Assembly: GCF_003363015.1 (NCBI RefSeq)
Contig: NZ_QRAP01000004.1
Location: 340,505-404,504 of the forward strand
From: Enterobacillus tribolii
GTDB lineage: Bacteria; Pseudomonadota; Gammaproteobacteria; Enterobacterales; Enterobacteriaceae
Reading direction: 5' to 3'
DNA: 64,000 nucleotides
This document shows positions 43,884 through 54,329 of the stretch, in pieces. The translations under genes were made by a program, and so were the position numbers. How positions within the stretch are numbered: the stretch's first letter is position 1; the number at the start of each line of letters is the position of its first letter. Under the pieces are notes generated by a model. That model saw only the letters and a program-made list of their open reading frames with translations, was not told where the DNA came from and made no database searches.

Positions 43884-43907
43884 GTTTTTTTATGAAACTT
43901 CATGAAG

Positions 43908-43983
43908 TGGTGCCGGTAATAGGAGTCGAACCTACGACCTTCGCATTACGAATGCGCTGCTCTACCAACTGAGCTATACCGGC
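43908..43983 (-). tRNA. thrW: tRNA-Thr (CGU anticodon), thrW type
   Basis: A 76-base cloverleaf on the minus strand: acceptor GCCGGTA pairing with TACCGGC, D-arm GCTCAGTTGGTAGAGC, anticodon loop TTCGTAA (anticodon CGT), T-arm containing GGTTCGACTCC and an encoded CCA end (43910-43908). It matches E. coli thrW nearly base for base and, as there, lies beside the proBA region. thrW is a known integration site for prophage-like elements (CP4-6 in E. coli), which fits the accessory genes on its 3' side. Confidence 0.97.
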
Positions 43984-44022
43984 ACTGGGGGCGTTCAGGA
44001 CTTACTGAGAAGTGCGGTGCCT

Positions 44023-44051
44023 AACATAGTGAAAATCGCTGGCAGCGTCAA
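44023..44051 (-). promoter_or_regulatory. Sigma-70 promoter of the tRNA-Thr gene
   Basis: TTGACG (44051-44046), a 17-base spacer and TATGTT (44028-44023) on the minus strand lie 40-68 bases upstream of the mature tRNA 5' end. GC-rich bases after the -10 box are consistent with a stringently controlled tRNA promoter. Confidence 0.75.
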
Positions 44052-44180
44052 GAGGATGCCGTTTATATGGCGATTTTATCAGCACCAGGCGCACGTAAAC
44101 ATCACCTCTTTGCATCGCTTTGCGCTAGTCTCTTCCTATTCTGCGGTGTATCCGGCACCGCGTTGCGTTAAGGAGTTTCC

Positions 44181-45212
44181 ATGCCTCAGCTAAACACCGT
44201 TAACCGTCAGTTTATCCTCGCCAGGCGCCCGCAGGGCATGCCAACGCATGAGGACGTTAAACTGGTACAAAGCGCCGTCCCCTCCCCCTCTCAGGGCCAG
44301 GTTCTGCTGCGCACCCTGTATTTATCCCTCGACCCTTACATGCGCGGTCGTATGGACGACACGCCGTCTTACTCCCCGCCGCTGGCGCTGGGCGACGTGA
44401 TTGTCGGCGGCACCGTTTGCCGGGTCGAGAAATCCCACCATGATAAATTCCGGGAAGGCGACCTCGTGCTCGCCTACGGCGGTTGGCAGGACTATGCCCT
44501 GTCCGACGGCAGCGGTCTGCAAAAGCTGGACCCCGCCATGCCGCGCCCTTCGATGGCGCTCGGCGTACTCGGGATGCCGGGTTTCACCGGCTACATGGGG
44601 CTGATGGACATCGGCCAGCCCAAGGCCGGTGAAACCGTCGTCGTGGCCGCCGCAAGCGGTGCAGTGGGTTCCGTGGTTGGTCAGGTAGCAAAATTGCAGG
44701 GATGTCGGGTGGTCGGCATTGCCGGCGGAGAGGAAAAATGCCGCTATATCAAGGAGGAGCTGGGGTTTGATGCCGCTATCGACCACCGCGCGGCAAACTT
44801 TCCCGTCCTGTTACAGGCGGCCTGTCCGCAGGGTATCGACGTCTATTACGAAAACGTCGGCGGCGCGGTCTTTGACGCCGTTTTTCCGCTGCTGAACACC
44901 AGTGCCCGTATTCCGGTATGCGGCATGATTAGCCAGTATAACGGCGCACGCGACACCCAGATGCAGGATCGCCTGCCGCTGCTGATGGGCACCATCTTAA
45001 AGAAACGCATGCGCGTGCAGGGGTTTATTATCGGAATGGACTATGGCCCACGCTATCCTGAATTTTACCAGGCGATGAGCGGCTGGCTGCAACAGGGGAA
45101 AATCACCTTCCGCGAAGACGTGGTAGAAGGCCTGGAAAATGCGCTGGACGCCTTTTGCGGACTGCTGGAAGGGAAAAACTTCGGGAAGCTTATCGTAAAA
45201 GTAGCGGAGTAA
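44181..45212 (+). CDS. curA: NADP-dependent oxidoreductase, CurA/YncB type
   Basis: A 343-residue zinc-free medium-chain dehydrogenase/reductase. The nucleotide-binding motif AASGAVGSVVGQVAKLQG and the family segments LSLDPYMRGRM and GMISQYN match E. coli CurA (YncB), which reduces curcumin and related enones using NADPH. It has AAGGAG upstream of the ATG. It is a single-gene unit between the tRNA and proA; the natural substrate is unknown, probably reactive alkenals. Confidence 0.9.
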   Translation: MPQLNTVNRQFILARRPQGMPTHEDVKLVQSAVPSPSQGQVLLRTLYLSLDPYMRGRMDDTPSYSPPLALGDVIVGGTVCRVEKSHHDKFREGDLVLAYGGWQDYALSDGSGLQKLDPAMPRPSMALGVLGMPGFTGYMGLMDIGQPKAGETVVVAAASGAVGSVVGQVAKLQGCRVVGIAGGEEKCRYIKEELGFDAAIDHRAANFPVLLQAACPQGIDVYYENVGGAVFDAVFPLLNTSARIPVCGMISQYNGARDTQMQDRLPLLMGTILKKRMRVQGFIIGMDYGPRYPEFYQAMSGWLQQGKITFREDVVEGLENALDAFCGLLEGKNFGKLIVKVAE

Positions 45213-45244
45213 AAATGAAGGGCCTGCCGTTTTCCCGCAGGCCC
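45211..45244 (-). terminator. Terminator of proBA
   Basis: An 8-bp stem (GGGCCTGC / GCAGGCCC) followed on the minus strand by TTCATTTTT lies immediately after proA. It overlaps the end of the convergent curA gene. Confidence 0.65.
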
Positions 45245-45251
45245 GCAATCC

Positions 45252-46505
45252 TCAGCGCCGCACTAAATTATCGCCGCGGCCAATCCATTTATAGGTAGTC
45301 AGCGCCTCCAGCCCCATCGGGCCGCGGGCGTGAAGTTTCTGGGTACTGACGGCAACCTCCGCCCCCAACCCAAACTGACCACCGTCGGTGAAACGCGTAC
45401 TCGCGTTCACGTAAACCGCAGCGGAATCCACCTCACGCACAAAGCGATCGGCATGCGCCATGGTCTGCGTCAGAATCGCGTCGGAGTGCCCGGTGCCGTG
45501 CTCACGGATATGCTCTATCGCGCCGTCGAGATCCCCCACCATTACCACGTTCAGATCGAGCGACAGCCATTCGTCATCCAATTCCGCGCCCTGCAAAGGC
45601 AACACCGCCGCCGGGCCAGACTGCAACAACGGCAGGCAGCGAGGGCAGGCATGCAACGTGACTCCGGCCTCCTGCATTTTTACGCTGAGCGCAGGCAGAA
45701 ACGAAGCGGCAACGGCCTGACTAACCAGCAACGTCTCCACCGTATTACAGGTACTGGGGCGCTGCGTTTTGGCATTCTCAATCACGTTCAGGGCGCTGTC
45801 GAAATGAATATCGGCATCGACATAAATATGGCAAACCCCGATGCCGCCGGTAATCACCGGGATCGTAGAATTTTCACGGCACAGCTTGTGTAAACCGGCC
45901 CCGCCGCGCGGGATCAGCATGTCGATATAGCGATCCAGCTTCAGCATCTCCGCCACCAGCGCCCGGTCAGGATTTTCAATCGCCTGTATCGCATCGCCCG
46001 GCAGCCCGGCCTGCTCCAGCGCACGCTGCACCACCTTCACCATCGCTTGATTGGTGTGATGCGTTTCTTTGCCGCCGCGCAAAATCACCGCGTTGCCGGT
46101 TTTAAGGCACAGCGTCGCCACGTCGATGGTCACGTTCGGCCGCGCTTCGTAAATCACGCCGACCACGCCGAGCGGCACCCGGCGCCGCTCCAGCGTCAGC
46201 CCGTTATCCAATACGCTGCCGTCAATCACCCGGCCAACCGGATCGCTCAGGCGGCACACCTGACGCACATCGCTGGCAATCGCCGCCAGGCGCGTTTCAT
46301 TCAACGCCAGGCGATCGAGCAATGCTTCGCTCATCCCGCCCTGGCGTGCATTGTCCACGTCCAGGCGGTTAGCCATCAAAATAGATTCGCACTCCTGCTC
46401 CAGAAAATCAGCGATCATTGCCAACGCCCGATCTTTCTGCGCCGTGCTCAATACGGCAAGCCGGTAAGATGCCCGTTTGGCGGCTTTCCCCATTTCCTCT
46501 AACAT
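45252..46505 (-). CDS. proA: Gamma-glutamyl phosphate reductase
   Basis: ProA reduces gamma-glutamyl phosphate to glutamate semialdehyde, the second step of proline synthesis. The 417-residue product has the aldehyde dehydrogenase fold with the catalytic cysteine in [21 protein letters not shown] and the C-terminal [13 protein letters not shown] are typical. It lies 10 bases after proB in one operon. Confidence 0.97.
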   Translation of the reverse strand: MLEEMGKAAKRASYRLAVLSTAQKDRALAMIADFLEQECESILMANRLDVDNARQGGMSEALLDRLALNETRLAAIASDVRQVCRLSDPVGRVIDGSVLDNGLTLERRRVPLGVVGVIYEARPNVTIDVATLCLKTGNAVILRGGKETHHTNQAMVKVVQRALEQAGLPGDAIQAIENPDRALVAEMLKLDRYIDMLIPRGGAGLHKLCRENSTIPVITGGIGVCHIYVDADIHFDSALNVIENAKTQRPSTCNTVETLLVSQAVAASFLPALSVKMQEAGVTLHACPRCLPLLQSGPAAVLPLQGAELDDEWLSLDLNVVMVGDLDGAIEHIREHGTGHSDAILTQTMAHADRFVREVDSAAVYVNASTRFTDGGQFGLGAEVAVSTQKLHARGPMGLEALTTYKWIGRGDNLVRR

Positions 46506-46515
46506 TCCGCTCTCC

Positions 46516-47619
46516 TCAGATAACGATCATATCGTCGCGGTGAACGGATACCGGACCATATTCATAGCCCAGTATGCCGCTGATTTCCTGCGAATGACGC
46601 CCCGCAATCAGGCGCAACGCATCGCTGTTATAGCGGCTGACGCCGTGCGCCAGATCGCGTCCGGCGAGGTTGCGGATACGCACCACCTCACCGCGCGAAA
46701 AGTTGCCGCTGACGTTGCGAATCCCTTTGGGCAGCAACGAACTGCCGCGTTCCAGAATGGCGGAAACCGCACCATCATCCACGGTAATCTCCCCGGCCGG
46801 CGGCGCGCCGAAGATCCAGCGCTTACGGTTTTCCAGCGGCGTTTCCAATGCATGGAAACGCGTGCCGGTGGAAACATCGTTGATCACGTCGGCGATAACG
46901 CCCGGCTTACTGCCTGCGGCAATAATCACGTCGATCCCCGCGCGACAGGCAATGTCGGCGGCCTGCAGCTTGGTCGCCATTCCGCCGGTGCCTAACCCGG
47001 AAACGCTGTCGCCGGCAATGCCGCGCAGCGCGTCGTCGATGCTGGTGACTTCGCGGATCAGCTCCGCCTGCGGATTATTACGCGGATCGGCGGTATACAG
47101 ACCAGCCTGATCGGTTAACAGCAACAGCTTGTCTGCGCCGCCCAGAATCGCCGCCAACGCCGATAAGTTGTCATTGTCGCCGACCTTGATTTCCGCCGTG
47201 GCGACGGCGTCATTCTCATTGATCACCGGCACGATGCGGTTGTCCATCAGGGCGTGCAGAGTATCGCGCGCGTTCAGGAAGCGCTCGCGATCTTCCAGAT
47301 CGGCCCTGGTCAGCAGCATCTGACCGATGTGAATGCCATAAATGGAAAACAGTTGCTCCCAAAGCTGAATCAGGCGGCTTTGCCCAACTGCCGCCAGCAG
47401 TTGCTTAGAGGCAATGGTCGCCGGCAGTTCCGGATACCCCAAATGCTCCCTGCCCGCGGCAATCGCCCCGGAAGTGACAATAACGATACGATGACCGGCG
47501 GCGTGCTGCTGCGCACACTGACGGACCAACTCTACGATATGGGCACGGTTCAAACGACGGGATCCCCCGGTTAACACGCTGGTGCCCAGCTTCACAACCA
47601 ATGTTTGGCTGCCACTCAT
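46516..47619 (-). CDS. proB: Glutamate 5-kinase
   Basis: ProB phosphorylates glutamate at the gamma position, the first and feedback-inhibited step of proline synthesis. The 367-residue product has an amino acid kinase domain ([41 protein letters not shown]) and a C-terminal PUA domain. It forms an operon with proA. In E. coli phoE lies between proB and crl; here the gap to crl is only about 150 bases and phoE is absent. Confidence 0.97.
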   Translation of the reverse strand: MSGSQTLVVKLGTSVLTGGSRRLNRAHIVELVRQCAQQHAAGHRIVIVTSGAIAAGREHLGYPELPATIASKQLLAAVGQSRLIQLWEQLFSIYGIHIGQMLLTRADLEDRERFLNARDTLHALMDNRIVPVINENDAVATAEIKVGDNDNLSALAAILGGADKLLLLTDQAGLYTADPRNNPQAELIREVTSIDDALRGIAGDSVSGLGTGGMATKLQAADIACRAGIDVIIAAGSKPGVIADVINDVSTGTRFHALETPLENRKRWIFGAPPAGEITVDDGAVSAILERGSSLLPKGIRNVSGNFSRGEVVRIRNLAGRDLAHGVSRYNSDALRLIAGRHSQEISGILGYEYGPVSVHRDDMIVI

Positions 47620-47771
47620 AATCTTTCTGCCGTTACGTTGAAACGCCCCATCCGGGACGTCGGTGATGTTGAAAGCGCAAACTGTCTTTGTATCAGGAGA
47701 GCTGCGTCATGCCAACCAGCACGACGCGAAATACGGGGATAAATTTTAGCGCCTTAGCGCGGAGAGGTCAT

Positions 47772-48173
47772 TCAGGCGCGTAAACGCAGCAAATCACCGG
47801 AAAAATCAGCAGCAGGACGAAATTCCAGCGGCAGCGAAGCGATCAACGTGTGCAGGTTGGCATGAAAATCGCGCAGCGTTTGCTCCACCCGTTGCAAAAC
47901 ATCAGCGTCTTTGATGTCCTGCTCACGCCAAATACCCAGTTTGTCATACAGCCCCAATGTATAGCTGTAGGAGAATCCTGTCTCATCGGCATCAAGCTCC
48001 ATCCACCAGCCCCAGAATTCCCGCTTCTCCGGGCTGGGTTTCACATTAACGCATACGGCAAGGCAATCGAAAAAGAAACGGTTTTCCTGACACTGCGTTT
48101 CGCGCAGATAAGGACCTAATGCAGTGAATTTCTTCACTAAGCGGCCTTTAGGGTAACCACTGGGTAATGTCAT
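47772..48173 (-). CDS. crl: Sigma factor-binding protein Crl
   Basis: Crl binds sigma-S and helps it assemble with RNA polymerase, boosting stationary-phase and biofilm genes. The 133-residue product starts [20 protein letters not shown]. It contains the conserved [10 protein letters not shown] and [20 protein letters not shown] segments. Length and sequence match the family. Confidence 0.95.
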   Translation of the reverse strand: MTLPSGYPKGRLVKKFTALGPYLRETQCQENRFFFDCLAVCVNVKPSPEKREFWGWWMELDADETGFSYSYTLGLYDKLGIWREQDIKDADVLQRVEQTLRDFHANLHTLIASLPLEFRPAADFSGDLLRLRA

Positions 48174-48233
48174 ACAGCATCCTCCATTAATGGTTACTCT
48201 TTTTTAACAAATAATCAAAAATTAGCAATCCGC

Positions 48234-49484
48234 TTAACGCATTTTATTTTGTATCCAGTCACATATCTGGTGTAAAGCGCGATCAAAACTTTCGTACACC
48301 GGCGTTGACGGAATTGCCAGAAGCTTGCCGTCTGCGGACGAGCTAACGATCCGCTTCGCCTCGTCTTCCGGGCTGAACGGATCCTTTTTCCAGAAGCCGG
48401 CCAGCACCGGCGTCGCACAGCGCCGCCCCAGCAATCCCTGTGTTTTCAGGGAATAGCAGTTCAGCTCGGTACGCAGCGCCGTCGCCGTTGCGCTGTCCAT
48501 CCCCATCCGGCTGGCCAGCACGTCAATGTACATTCCCGGAACGCTGTCCTGACAACGCTGGTCGCACAGCAGGCTGTGTACGATCGGTCCCAGGCAGGCC
48601 ACGCTGCGCAGGCGTCTGGACTCCAGATAAGCCAGACGCATCGCCACGTTGGCGCCGAAGCGCAGGCCGAAAGCGGAAACCTGCGTATGGTCTATCCAGG
48701 GAACGTCCGGCAGCGCATTGAGCACGGCCTGATGCAGGCGGCTGGAATCCTGGGTGAGCTTAAACGCGGAGGAGAACCCGACGGACGGCATATCGACGGT
48801 CAGCATCGCGATCCCCCTTGGCGCCAGGTAGTCGCGGAACAAACGGTGATTATCGCTTTGCAGCATGTCCAGGCTGTTGCAGATGATCACCGTGGGGAAA
48901 GGCCCGCCTTCGGCAGAGGGCATGTGCAAAAAACCGGTGATGCTGCGCCCGCCCTCAACGGGGAAAGAGAGCTCTTTCAGCTCGTAGGAAAGGCGTTTGG
49001 CCGCTTCTTCATAGGCCCGGTTAGAGAGCGCGCCGGCCTGCTCGGCCAAATCATCGCCTTTCAGATGCGGATAGCCGGCGATGCTGTATAACGTGGCGGC
49101 TTTCAGCCAGTGCTCACCGGCACGCTGGGCATCCGCTTCCGTGCCGGCCTTGCGCTGCCACTCCATCGCCTGATGGGACCACTCATACGCCCAGTTGCCG
49201 CTGCGATAGCCGATTACGGTGTCCAGCAACCGATCGTCGCTGCGCCGGGCGTCGGATGCCGCGATACGCGACAACACATGTTCAATTTCAATCGGATCGA
49301 TACCGCGCCATGTCCACATCAGAACGTTGATTGTACGATACCAATTCGCCTGTTTTACCCCTTCCAGCGCGGAGTCAGCCACGTGCAACGGCTCCGTATG
49401 GCCGCTGAGATTGACCAGCGTCGACGTTTCACGATCCTTAACAGAAGGTTTAAACAGGGTTTCAGAAAGATTGGCCTGGGACAT
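48234..49484 (-). CDS. frsA: FrsA family esterase
   Basis: A 416-residue alpha/beta-hydrolase-fold protein of the FrsA (YafA) family, reported to bind EIIA-Glc and influence the balance between fermentation and respiration; esterase activity is also reported. It starts [20 protein letters not shown]. The family's position after crl is conserved. The strand-turn-helix ...[20 protein letters not shown] lies where a nucleophile elbow would be, with Arg in place of the usual Ser, consistent with the debated catalytic nature of the family. Confidence 0.93.
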   Translation of the reverse strand: MSQANLSETLFKPSVKDRETSTLVNLSGHTEPLHVADSALEGVKQANWYRTINVLMWTWRGIDPIEIEHVLSRIAASDARRSDDRLLDTVIGYRSGNWAYEWSHQAMEWQRKAGTEADAQRAGEHWLKAATLYSIAGYPHLKGDDLAEQAGALSNRAYEEAAKRLSYELKELSFPVEGGRSITGFLHMPSAEGGPFPTVIICNSLDMLQSDNHRLFRDYLAPRGIAMLTVDMPSVGFSSAFKLTQDSSRLHQAVLNALPDVPWIDHTQVSAFGLRFGANVAMRLAYLESRRLRSVACLGPIVHSLLCDQRCQDSVPGMYIDVLASRMGMDSATATALRTELNCYSLKTQGLLGRRCATPVLAGFWKKDPFSPEDEAKRIVSSSADGKLLAIPSTPVYESFDRALHQICDWIQNKMR

Positions 49485-49570
49485 GGATGGGTATTGCCTC
49501 CGTTACACAATAATTACGCCCGGTAATACACAAAGACGCCGGGGGGATTAGTGTATAAGAGAGTGCGGCC

Positions 49571-49600
49571 CAAAAACAAACGCCCGGCACAAGCCGGGCG
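49571..49600 (-). terminator. Rho-independent terminator of gpt
   Basis: An 8-bp stem (CGCCCGGC / GCCGGGCG) with a 4-base loop is followed on the minus strand by GTTTGTTTTTGG. It lies 28 bases past gpt and before frsA. Confidence 0.85.
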
Positions 49601-49627
49601 CACATTTAGATAATGTCTCGCTTTGAC

Positions 49628-50086
49628 TTACCGGCCGCCGATAGGCTCAACGAAGGTAACGGCCATATCCCAGGGCTGTTCAATCCAGGTATCCTGCGGG
49701 ATATCAACCACGTAGTCATCCACCAGCGGACGCCCGGCCGGCTTGGCGAAAATCGTCACGAAGTGCGCTTTGGGATACATATCGCGGATCGCCTTCGCGG
49801 TGCCGCCAGTATCCACCAGATCGTCAACGACGATAAAACCTTCGCCGTCGCCTTCGGCGCGTTTAAGCACCTTCAGTTCGCGCTGATTGTTGTGGTCATA
49901 GCTGGAGATACAGACGGTGTCCACGTGACGGATACCCAGTTCACGAGCCAGCAGGGCGGAGGGAACCAGACCGCCGCGGCTTACTGCAATGATGCCTTTC
50001 CACTGGTCTGCCGGCAACAGGCGGTGAGCCAGCTTGCGCGCTTGCATTTGCAACATGTCCCAAGTAACAACGTATTTTTCACTCAT
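49628..50086 (-). CDS. gpt: Xanthine-guanine phosphoribosyltransferase
   Basis: Gpt converts guanine, xanthine and less well hypoxanthine to their nucleotides using PRPP. The 152-residue product starts [20 protein letters not shown] and has the PRPP motif [17 protein letters not shown] (about 84-100). It is divergent from pepD, as in E. coli. Confidence 0.97.
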   Translation of the reverse strand: MSEKYVVTWDMLQMQARKLAHRLLPADQWKGIIAVSRGGLVPSALLARELGIRHVDTVCISSYDHNNQRELKVLKRAEGDGEGFIVVDDLVDTGGTAKAIRDMYPKAHFVTIFAKPAGRPLVDDYVVDIPQDTWIEQPWDMAVTFVEPIGGR

Positions 50087-50346
50087 ACAAAGTATCCCAG
50101 CCGATGCGAAAACGGCTTACAAAATTTAGACAGGGGAAAAAAGGTTGCGCGAGATTATAGAGAGCCAACGCCACAAAAACCAGCACTTGTCACCAATAAG
50201 CAAAAACTATGACAACGATTTAGCACCATAGTCTGCCCAAGGAGCGGGATATGGTGGTATTCTCTGCAATAGTGAGAAGAATTCCGCTTACCCTAACGCT
50301 CAGCAACTTTTTCTTATGCTGATCAACCAATATCAGGAGACTTAAC

Positions 50347-51807
50347 GTGTCTGAACTGTCTCAACTTTCGCCGCAGCCGTTGTGGCAAATTTTTGCCGAC
50401 ATCTGCGCGATTCCCCACCCCTCATATCATGAAGAAGCGCTGGCGAATCACCTTGTGGCCTGGGCCAAAGAAAAAGGCCTTCACGTTGAACGCGACGCCG
50501 TCGGCAACGTACTGATACGTAAAAAAGCCAGCCGCGGCTTCGAAAACCGTAAGCCGGTGGTGTTGCAGGCGCACCTGGACATGGTGCCGCAAAAAAATAA
50601 CGACACCGATCATGACTTCACCAAAGACCCGATTCAGGCCTACGTAGACGGCGATTGGGTAAAAGCGCGCGGCACCACGCTGGGCGCTGATAACGGCATC
50701 GGGATGGCTTCCGCGCTGGCGGTGCTGGCCGACGACAGCGTAACCCACGGCCCGCTGGAAGTGCTGCTGACCATGACGGAAGAAGCCGGTATGGAAGGCG
50801 CTTTCGGCCTGCAACCCGGCTGGTTGCAGGGAGATATCCTGATCAACACCGATTCCGAAGAAGAAGGCGAAATCTATATGGGCTGCGCCGGCGGGATCGA
50901 CTTCATCACCACCCTGCCGCTCAGCCGCGAAGCCGTACCGGCGGGTCATGAGATCATCAGGCTGACCCTGAAAGGCCTGAAAGGCGGCCACTCCGGCGGT
51001 GATATTCATCTGGGACTGGGCAACGCCAACAAGCTGCTGGCCCGTTTCCTGTTCGGCCATGCGCAAGAGCTTGGCCTGCGCGTGCTGGACCTGAACGGCG
51101 GCACCCTGCGCAACGCCATTCCGCGCGAAGCGTTCGCCACGCTGGCGGTTCCGGCGGCTAACGTCGGCAAATTGCAGTCTCTGGCGCAAGAATATCAGGC
51201 GATCCTGAAAAGCGAGCTGGCCGCCGTCGAGAAAAACCTGACCATCCTGACAGAGCCGGGCCACAGCGATGCCAAAGCCCTGAGCGCCGACAGCCAGAAA
51301 CGCTTTATCGCCCTGCTGAACGGTACGCCGAACGGCGTGATCCGCATGAGCGACGAAGTTAAGGGCGTAGTGGAAACGTCGCTGAACGTCGGCGTAGTCA
51401 CCACCAACGATCAGGAAGCGCAGATTATCTGCCTGATTCGCTCTCTGATCGACAGCGGTAAAGACAGCGTAGTCAGCACCCTGAACGCGCTCGGCCAGTT
51501 AGCCGGCGCCAAAGTCGAAGCCAAGGGCAGCTATCCGGGCTGGAAGCCGGACGCCAGCTCCCCGGTGATGCATCTGGTGCGCGAAACCTACCAGAAGCTG
51601 TTCGACGCAACGCCGAACATCATGGTTATCCATGCCGGCCTGGAGTGCGGGCTGTTTAAGAAACCCTATCCGGACATGGACATGGTTTCTATCGGGCCGA
51701 CCATCACCGGACCTCACTCCCCGGATGAGCAGGTGCACATCGGCAGCGTAGGCCAGTACTGGCAGCTGCTGACCGCCTTGCTGAAAGCGATCCCGGAGAA
51801 AGACTAA
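50347..51807 (+). CDS. pepD: Aminoacyl-histidine dipeptidase (peptidase D)
   Basis: PepD is a cytosolic metallo-dipeptidase of the M20 family that cleaves Xaa-His and other unblocked dipeptides. The 486-residue product has the zinc-site motifs LQAHLDMVPQ, TLGADNGIGMA, TMTEEAGMEGAFGL, NTDSEEEGEIYMGCAGG and HAGLECGLF. The start is GTG at 50347 with AGGAG about 8 bases upstream. A GC-rich inverted repeat follows. Confidence 0.97.
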   Translation: MSELSQLSPQPLWQIFADICAIPHPSYHEEALANHLVAWAKEKGLHVERDAVGNVLIRKKASRGFENRKPVVLQAHLDMVPQKNNDTDHDFTKDPIQAYVDGDWVKARGTTLGADNGIGMASALAVLADDSVTHGPLEVLLTMTEEAGMEGAFGLQPGWLQGDILINTDSEEEGEIYMGCAGGIDFITTLPLSREAVPAGHEIIRLTLKGLKGGHSGGDIHLGLGNANKLLARFLFGHAQELGLRVLDLNGGTLRNAIPREAFATLAVPAANVGKLQSLAQEYQAILKSELAAVEKNLTILTEPGHSDAKALSADSQKRFIALLNGTPNGVIRMSDEVKGVVETSLNVGVVTTNDQEAQIICLIRSLIDSGKDSVVSTLNALGQLAGAKVEAKGSYPGWKPDASSPVMHLVRETYQKLFDATPNIMVIHAGLECGLFKKPYPDMDMVSIGPTITGPHSPDEQVHIGSVGQYWQLLTALLKAIPEKD

Positions 51808-51814
51808 TCTGCCC

Positions 51815-51845
51815 AGGCGTTCCGCGCTTCAGGTGCGGAACGCCT
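51815..51845. terminator. Hairpin between convergent pepD and dinB
   Basis: A perfect 11-bp stem (AGGCGTTCCGC / GCGGAACGCCT) with a 9-base loop occupies most of the 49-base gap between the two convergent stop codons. It lacks a long T run on either side, so termination efficiency is uncertain. Confidence 0.55.
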
Positions 51846-51856
51846 GATTCAGGCGC

Positions 51857-52918
51857 TTAACCGTCGATATCCAGGCTCAGTTGCTTCTCCACCTGCGGGT
51901 CCAGCAGGGAAACATGTAATCCCACCAGCCGCACGCCGCGCCCCAACCGGCGGCTGTCCCAGGCCTGACGCGCCACCGCAAACAAATCCCGCTTATCCAG
52001 CACCGGCCATATGTGTTCCTGCGTGGTTTGCTGGAAGTCATGAAACTTCAGCTTCACCCCCTGACGGGCAATGTGCAAATCGGGCTGAACCCGGCGCAGA
52101 CGCCCCTCCAGCTCGGAATAAAGCCGCTCCAGCAACACCTCGCAGCTTTCCCAGTCATGAATGTCCTCGGCCAGCGTATGCTCAACGCCGACCGATTTAC
52201 GCAGCCGGTCCGGGGAAACCTCGCGCTCATCCCGACCCTGGCAACGCTCCCACAGCACCCGCCCGAACTTGCCGAAGCGGTGCAGCAAATCCGCCAGCGG
52301 ATAGCGCTGGAGGTCTTCACAGGTATTCAGCCCCAGCTCGCTTAGCTTTGCGGCGGTCACTTTCCCCACGCCGGGAATTTTAGACAGCGGCAACTGGCGG
52401 ATAAACTCCGGCATCTGTTCCGGCGTAATCACGAACATCCCGTTGGGCTTATTGATGTCGGAGGCAATCTTAGCCAGAAATTTCACCGGCGCCACGCCGG
52501 CGGAAGCGGTCAGATTCAGTTCCCGCTCAATGTCCTGCCTGATTTGGCGGGCGATAAGCGTGGCGGAACCGTGCAGCAGCGTGCAGTCCGTTACGTCGAG
52601 ATAGGCTTCATCCAGGGAGAGCGGCTCAATCAGCGGCGTGTAACGCGCAAAGATTTCGCGGATTTGCAGGGAAACGTCTTTGTACAGCGCCATTCTGCCG
52701 GGGATCAGCGTGAGATGCGGGCAAAGTTTGAATGCCTGCGCCGTCGGCATAGCGCTGCGAACGCCGAACTTCCGGGCCGGATAATTGGCGGTGCTAATCA
52801 CTCCGCGCCGGTCACGGCTGCCGCCGATAGCCAACGGAATATCACGCAACTCGGGAAAGTCGCGCATTTCAACGGCGGCATAGAAGCAGTCCATATCAAC
52901 GTGAATGATTTTGCGCAT
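51857..52918 (-). CDS. dinB: DNA polymerase IV
   Basis: DinB is the Y-family translesion polymerase that copies past damaged bases at low fidelity. The 353-residue product begins [20 protein letters not shown] (catalytic Asp 8). It has the second catalytic pair in [10 protein letters not shown] (about 103-104), two helix-hairpin-helix elements ([13 protein letters not shown]) and the little-finger domain. The final residues ...[11 protein letters not shown] resemble a beta-clamp-binding motif (QLSLDI). I did not find an unambiguous LexA box upstream. Confidence 0.96.
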   Translation of the reverse strand: MRKIIHVDMDCFYAAVEMRDFPELRDIPLAIGGSRDRRGVISTANYPARKFGVRSAMPTAQAFKLCPHLTLIPGRMALYKDVSLQIREIFARYTPLIEPLSLDEAYLDVTDCTLLHGSATLIARQIRQDIERELNLTASAGVAPVKFLAKIASDINKPNGMFVITPEQMPEFIRQLPLSKIPGVGKVTAAKLSELGLNTCEDLQRYPLADLLHRFGKFGRVLWERCQGRDEREVSPDRLRKSVGVEHTLAEDIHDWESCEVLLERLYSELEGRLRRVQPDLHIARQGVKLKFHDFQQTTQEHIWPVLDKRDLFAVARQAWDSRRLGRGVRLVGLHVSLLDPQVEKQLSLDIDG

Positions 52919-53033
52919 AGGTCAAAATGACGATAGAAAACACTGTATAAGTATACACGCATTTTGCCGTTGGTGAAGAGGGTTTGAGCAATGCAGGCCC
53001 GGCCGCGTGTTACGGCCGGGTCGAGTGAAGGAG

Positions 53034-53234
53034 TTACAGGATACGGTTCTTTTCGCGCGCCATACGCTTTTTACGCGCTTCGCACGGTTCGGGGCAGTCA
53101 CACACTTTATCCAGCCCCAGCCCGGCGATACCGCCGCAGCTGCCGTGTATGCTCCTGCGTTTCACGATATATCCAATCGACATCAGGAAAATCATCAGCA
53201 AAAACACGGCAAACGTAATTATGAAAACTTTCAT
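53034..53234 (-). CDS. nqrM: Na+-NQR maturation factor NqrM
   Basis: NqrM is needed for the maturation of Na+-NQR, probably delivering iron for the cysteine-ligated Fe site between NqrD and NqrE. The 66-residue product has one N-terminal membrane helix and four conserved cysteines (C33, C45, C47, C51) in SCGG and CDCPEPC. It lies 9 bases after apbE at the end of the nqr operon, its usual position. Confidence 0.93.
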   Translation of the reverse strand: MKVFIITFAVFLLMIFLMSIGYIVKRRSIHGSCGGIAGLGLDKVCDCPEPCEARKKRMAREKNRIL

Positions 53235-53243
53235 CTCGTCGCC

Positions 53244-54296
53244 TCAGGATTTTTTCGCCAGATAGGGTTTAAACGCATCGGAATAGCGCTCCTCAAAACC
53301 CTTATCCGTTTTTACGATCATAAATACCGGGATACCCAGCAGGTTAGCCAGCGCCATACCGCGCTCCGGTCCCATAACGTCCAGCCCGGTGGACAAACCG
53401 TCCGCCGTCATGCAGCTCGGGCTGATCACCGTAATGGACACCAGATGATGCGTCACCGGACGGCCGGTTTTCGGGTCAATTTCGTGGGAGAAGCGCGTTC
53501 CGTCCACCTCGAAATAATTGCGGTAGTCCCCCGACGTCGCCACCGCCATCTCGCCGGGCTGAATAATCTCCTGCACGCTCTGGTTCATGCCCGCCTGCGG
53601 TTTTTCGATGGCGATACGCCAGGCTGTATCGTTACCGTTCACGCCGCGGGTACGGATTTCGCCCCCGATATCCACCATGTAGTTAACGATCTTCTGCGAG
53701 GCCAGATAATCGGCGATCACATCCACGCCATACCCTTTGGCGATCGATGACAGATCCAGATAAAGCTGGGGAATACGCTTAATCAGCGTATCGCCTTCTA
53801 CGGACAGGTTTTCGATGCCCACCCAGGCGCGACGCTGCGCAATTTCCGCATCGGTCGGAACCCGTTCCAGCCGGCCTTCCGGCCCAAAACCCCACAGGTT
53901 CACCAGCGGTCCGACGGTAATATCCAGCGCGCCGTCGGTGACGCCATGAATACGGATCGCCTCGCGCACCACCTTCGCCGTTTCAGGCGAGACGGCGAAA
54001 GGCGTATTTACCGCATCGCTCTGGTTGAAGCGGCTAATCTCCGAATTCGAGCGATAGGTCGACATCTGGTTATTCACCTGCTCCAGACGTTTGTCGATCT
54101 CGGCCTGCAATACCTGCGGAGACGGCGCGCCTTCCCCCGGAACGTATTTCACGGAGTAATACGTTCCCATCGTTTTTCCGTCGATATTCACCTGTTCCGG
54201 CCCGTCGCAACCGGCCAGCAGCAGCAGGGGTAAACACCACGCCAGTAAACGCGCGCTACGGGAGAAGGCGGCGAGCCGCCCGGCATAATTCAGCAT
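53244..54296 (-). CDS. apbE: FAD:protein FMN transferase ApbE
   Basis: ApbE attaches FMN covalently to the threonines of NqrB and NqrC, using FAD as donor. The 350-residue product is a lipoprotein (lipobox LLAGC, Cys 30). It has the family segments DGKTMGTYYSVKYVPG, DLSSIAKGYGVDVIADYL and HEIDPKTGRPVTHHLVSIT. It sits in the nqr operon 33 bases after nqrF, followed by nqrM. Confidence 0.96.
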   Translation of the reverse strand: MLNYAGRLAAFSRSARLLAWCLPLLLLAGCDGPEQVNIDGKTMGTYYSVKYVPGEGAPSPQVLQAEIDKRLEQVNNQMSTYRSNSEISRFNQSDAVNTPFAVSPETAKVVREAIRIHGVTDGALDITVGPLVNLWGFGPEGRLERVPTDAEIAQRRAWVGIENLSVEGDTLIKRIPQLYLDLSSIAKGYGVDVIADYLASQKIVNYMVDIGGEIRTRGVNGNDTAWRIAIEKPQAGMNQSVQEIIQPGEMAVATSGDYRNYFEVDGTRFSHEIDPKTGRPVTHHLVSITVISPSCMTADGLSTGLDVMGPERGMALANLLGIPVFMIVKTDKGFEERYSDAFKPYLAKKS

Positions 54297-54329
54297 GTTC
54301 GTATTCAGACTCAGTAGTAATAAGATGGT

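Noticed and set aside
43908..43983. tRNA-Thr as the attachment site of an intact integrated element
   Set aside because: No second copy of the tRNA 3' end is visible in the accessory region and there is no phage-type integrase, so an intact element is not supported.
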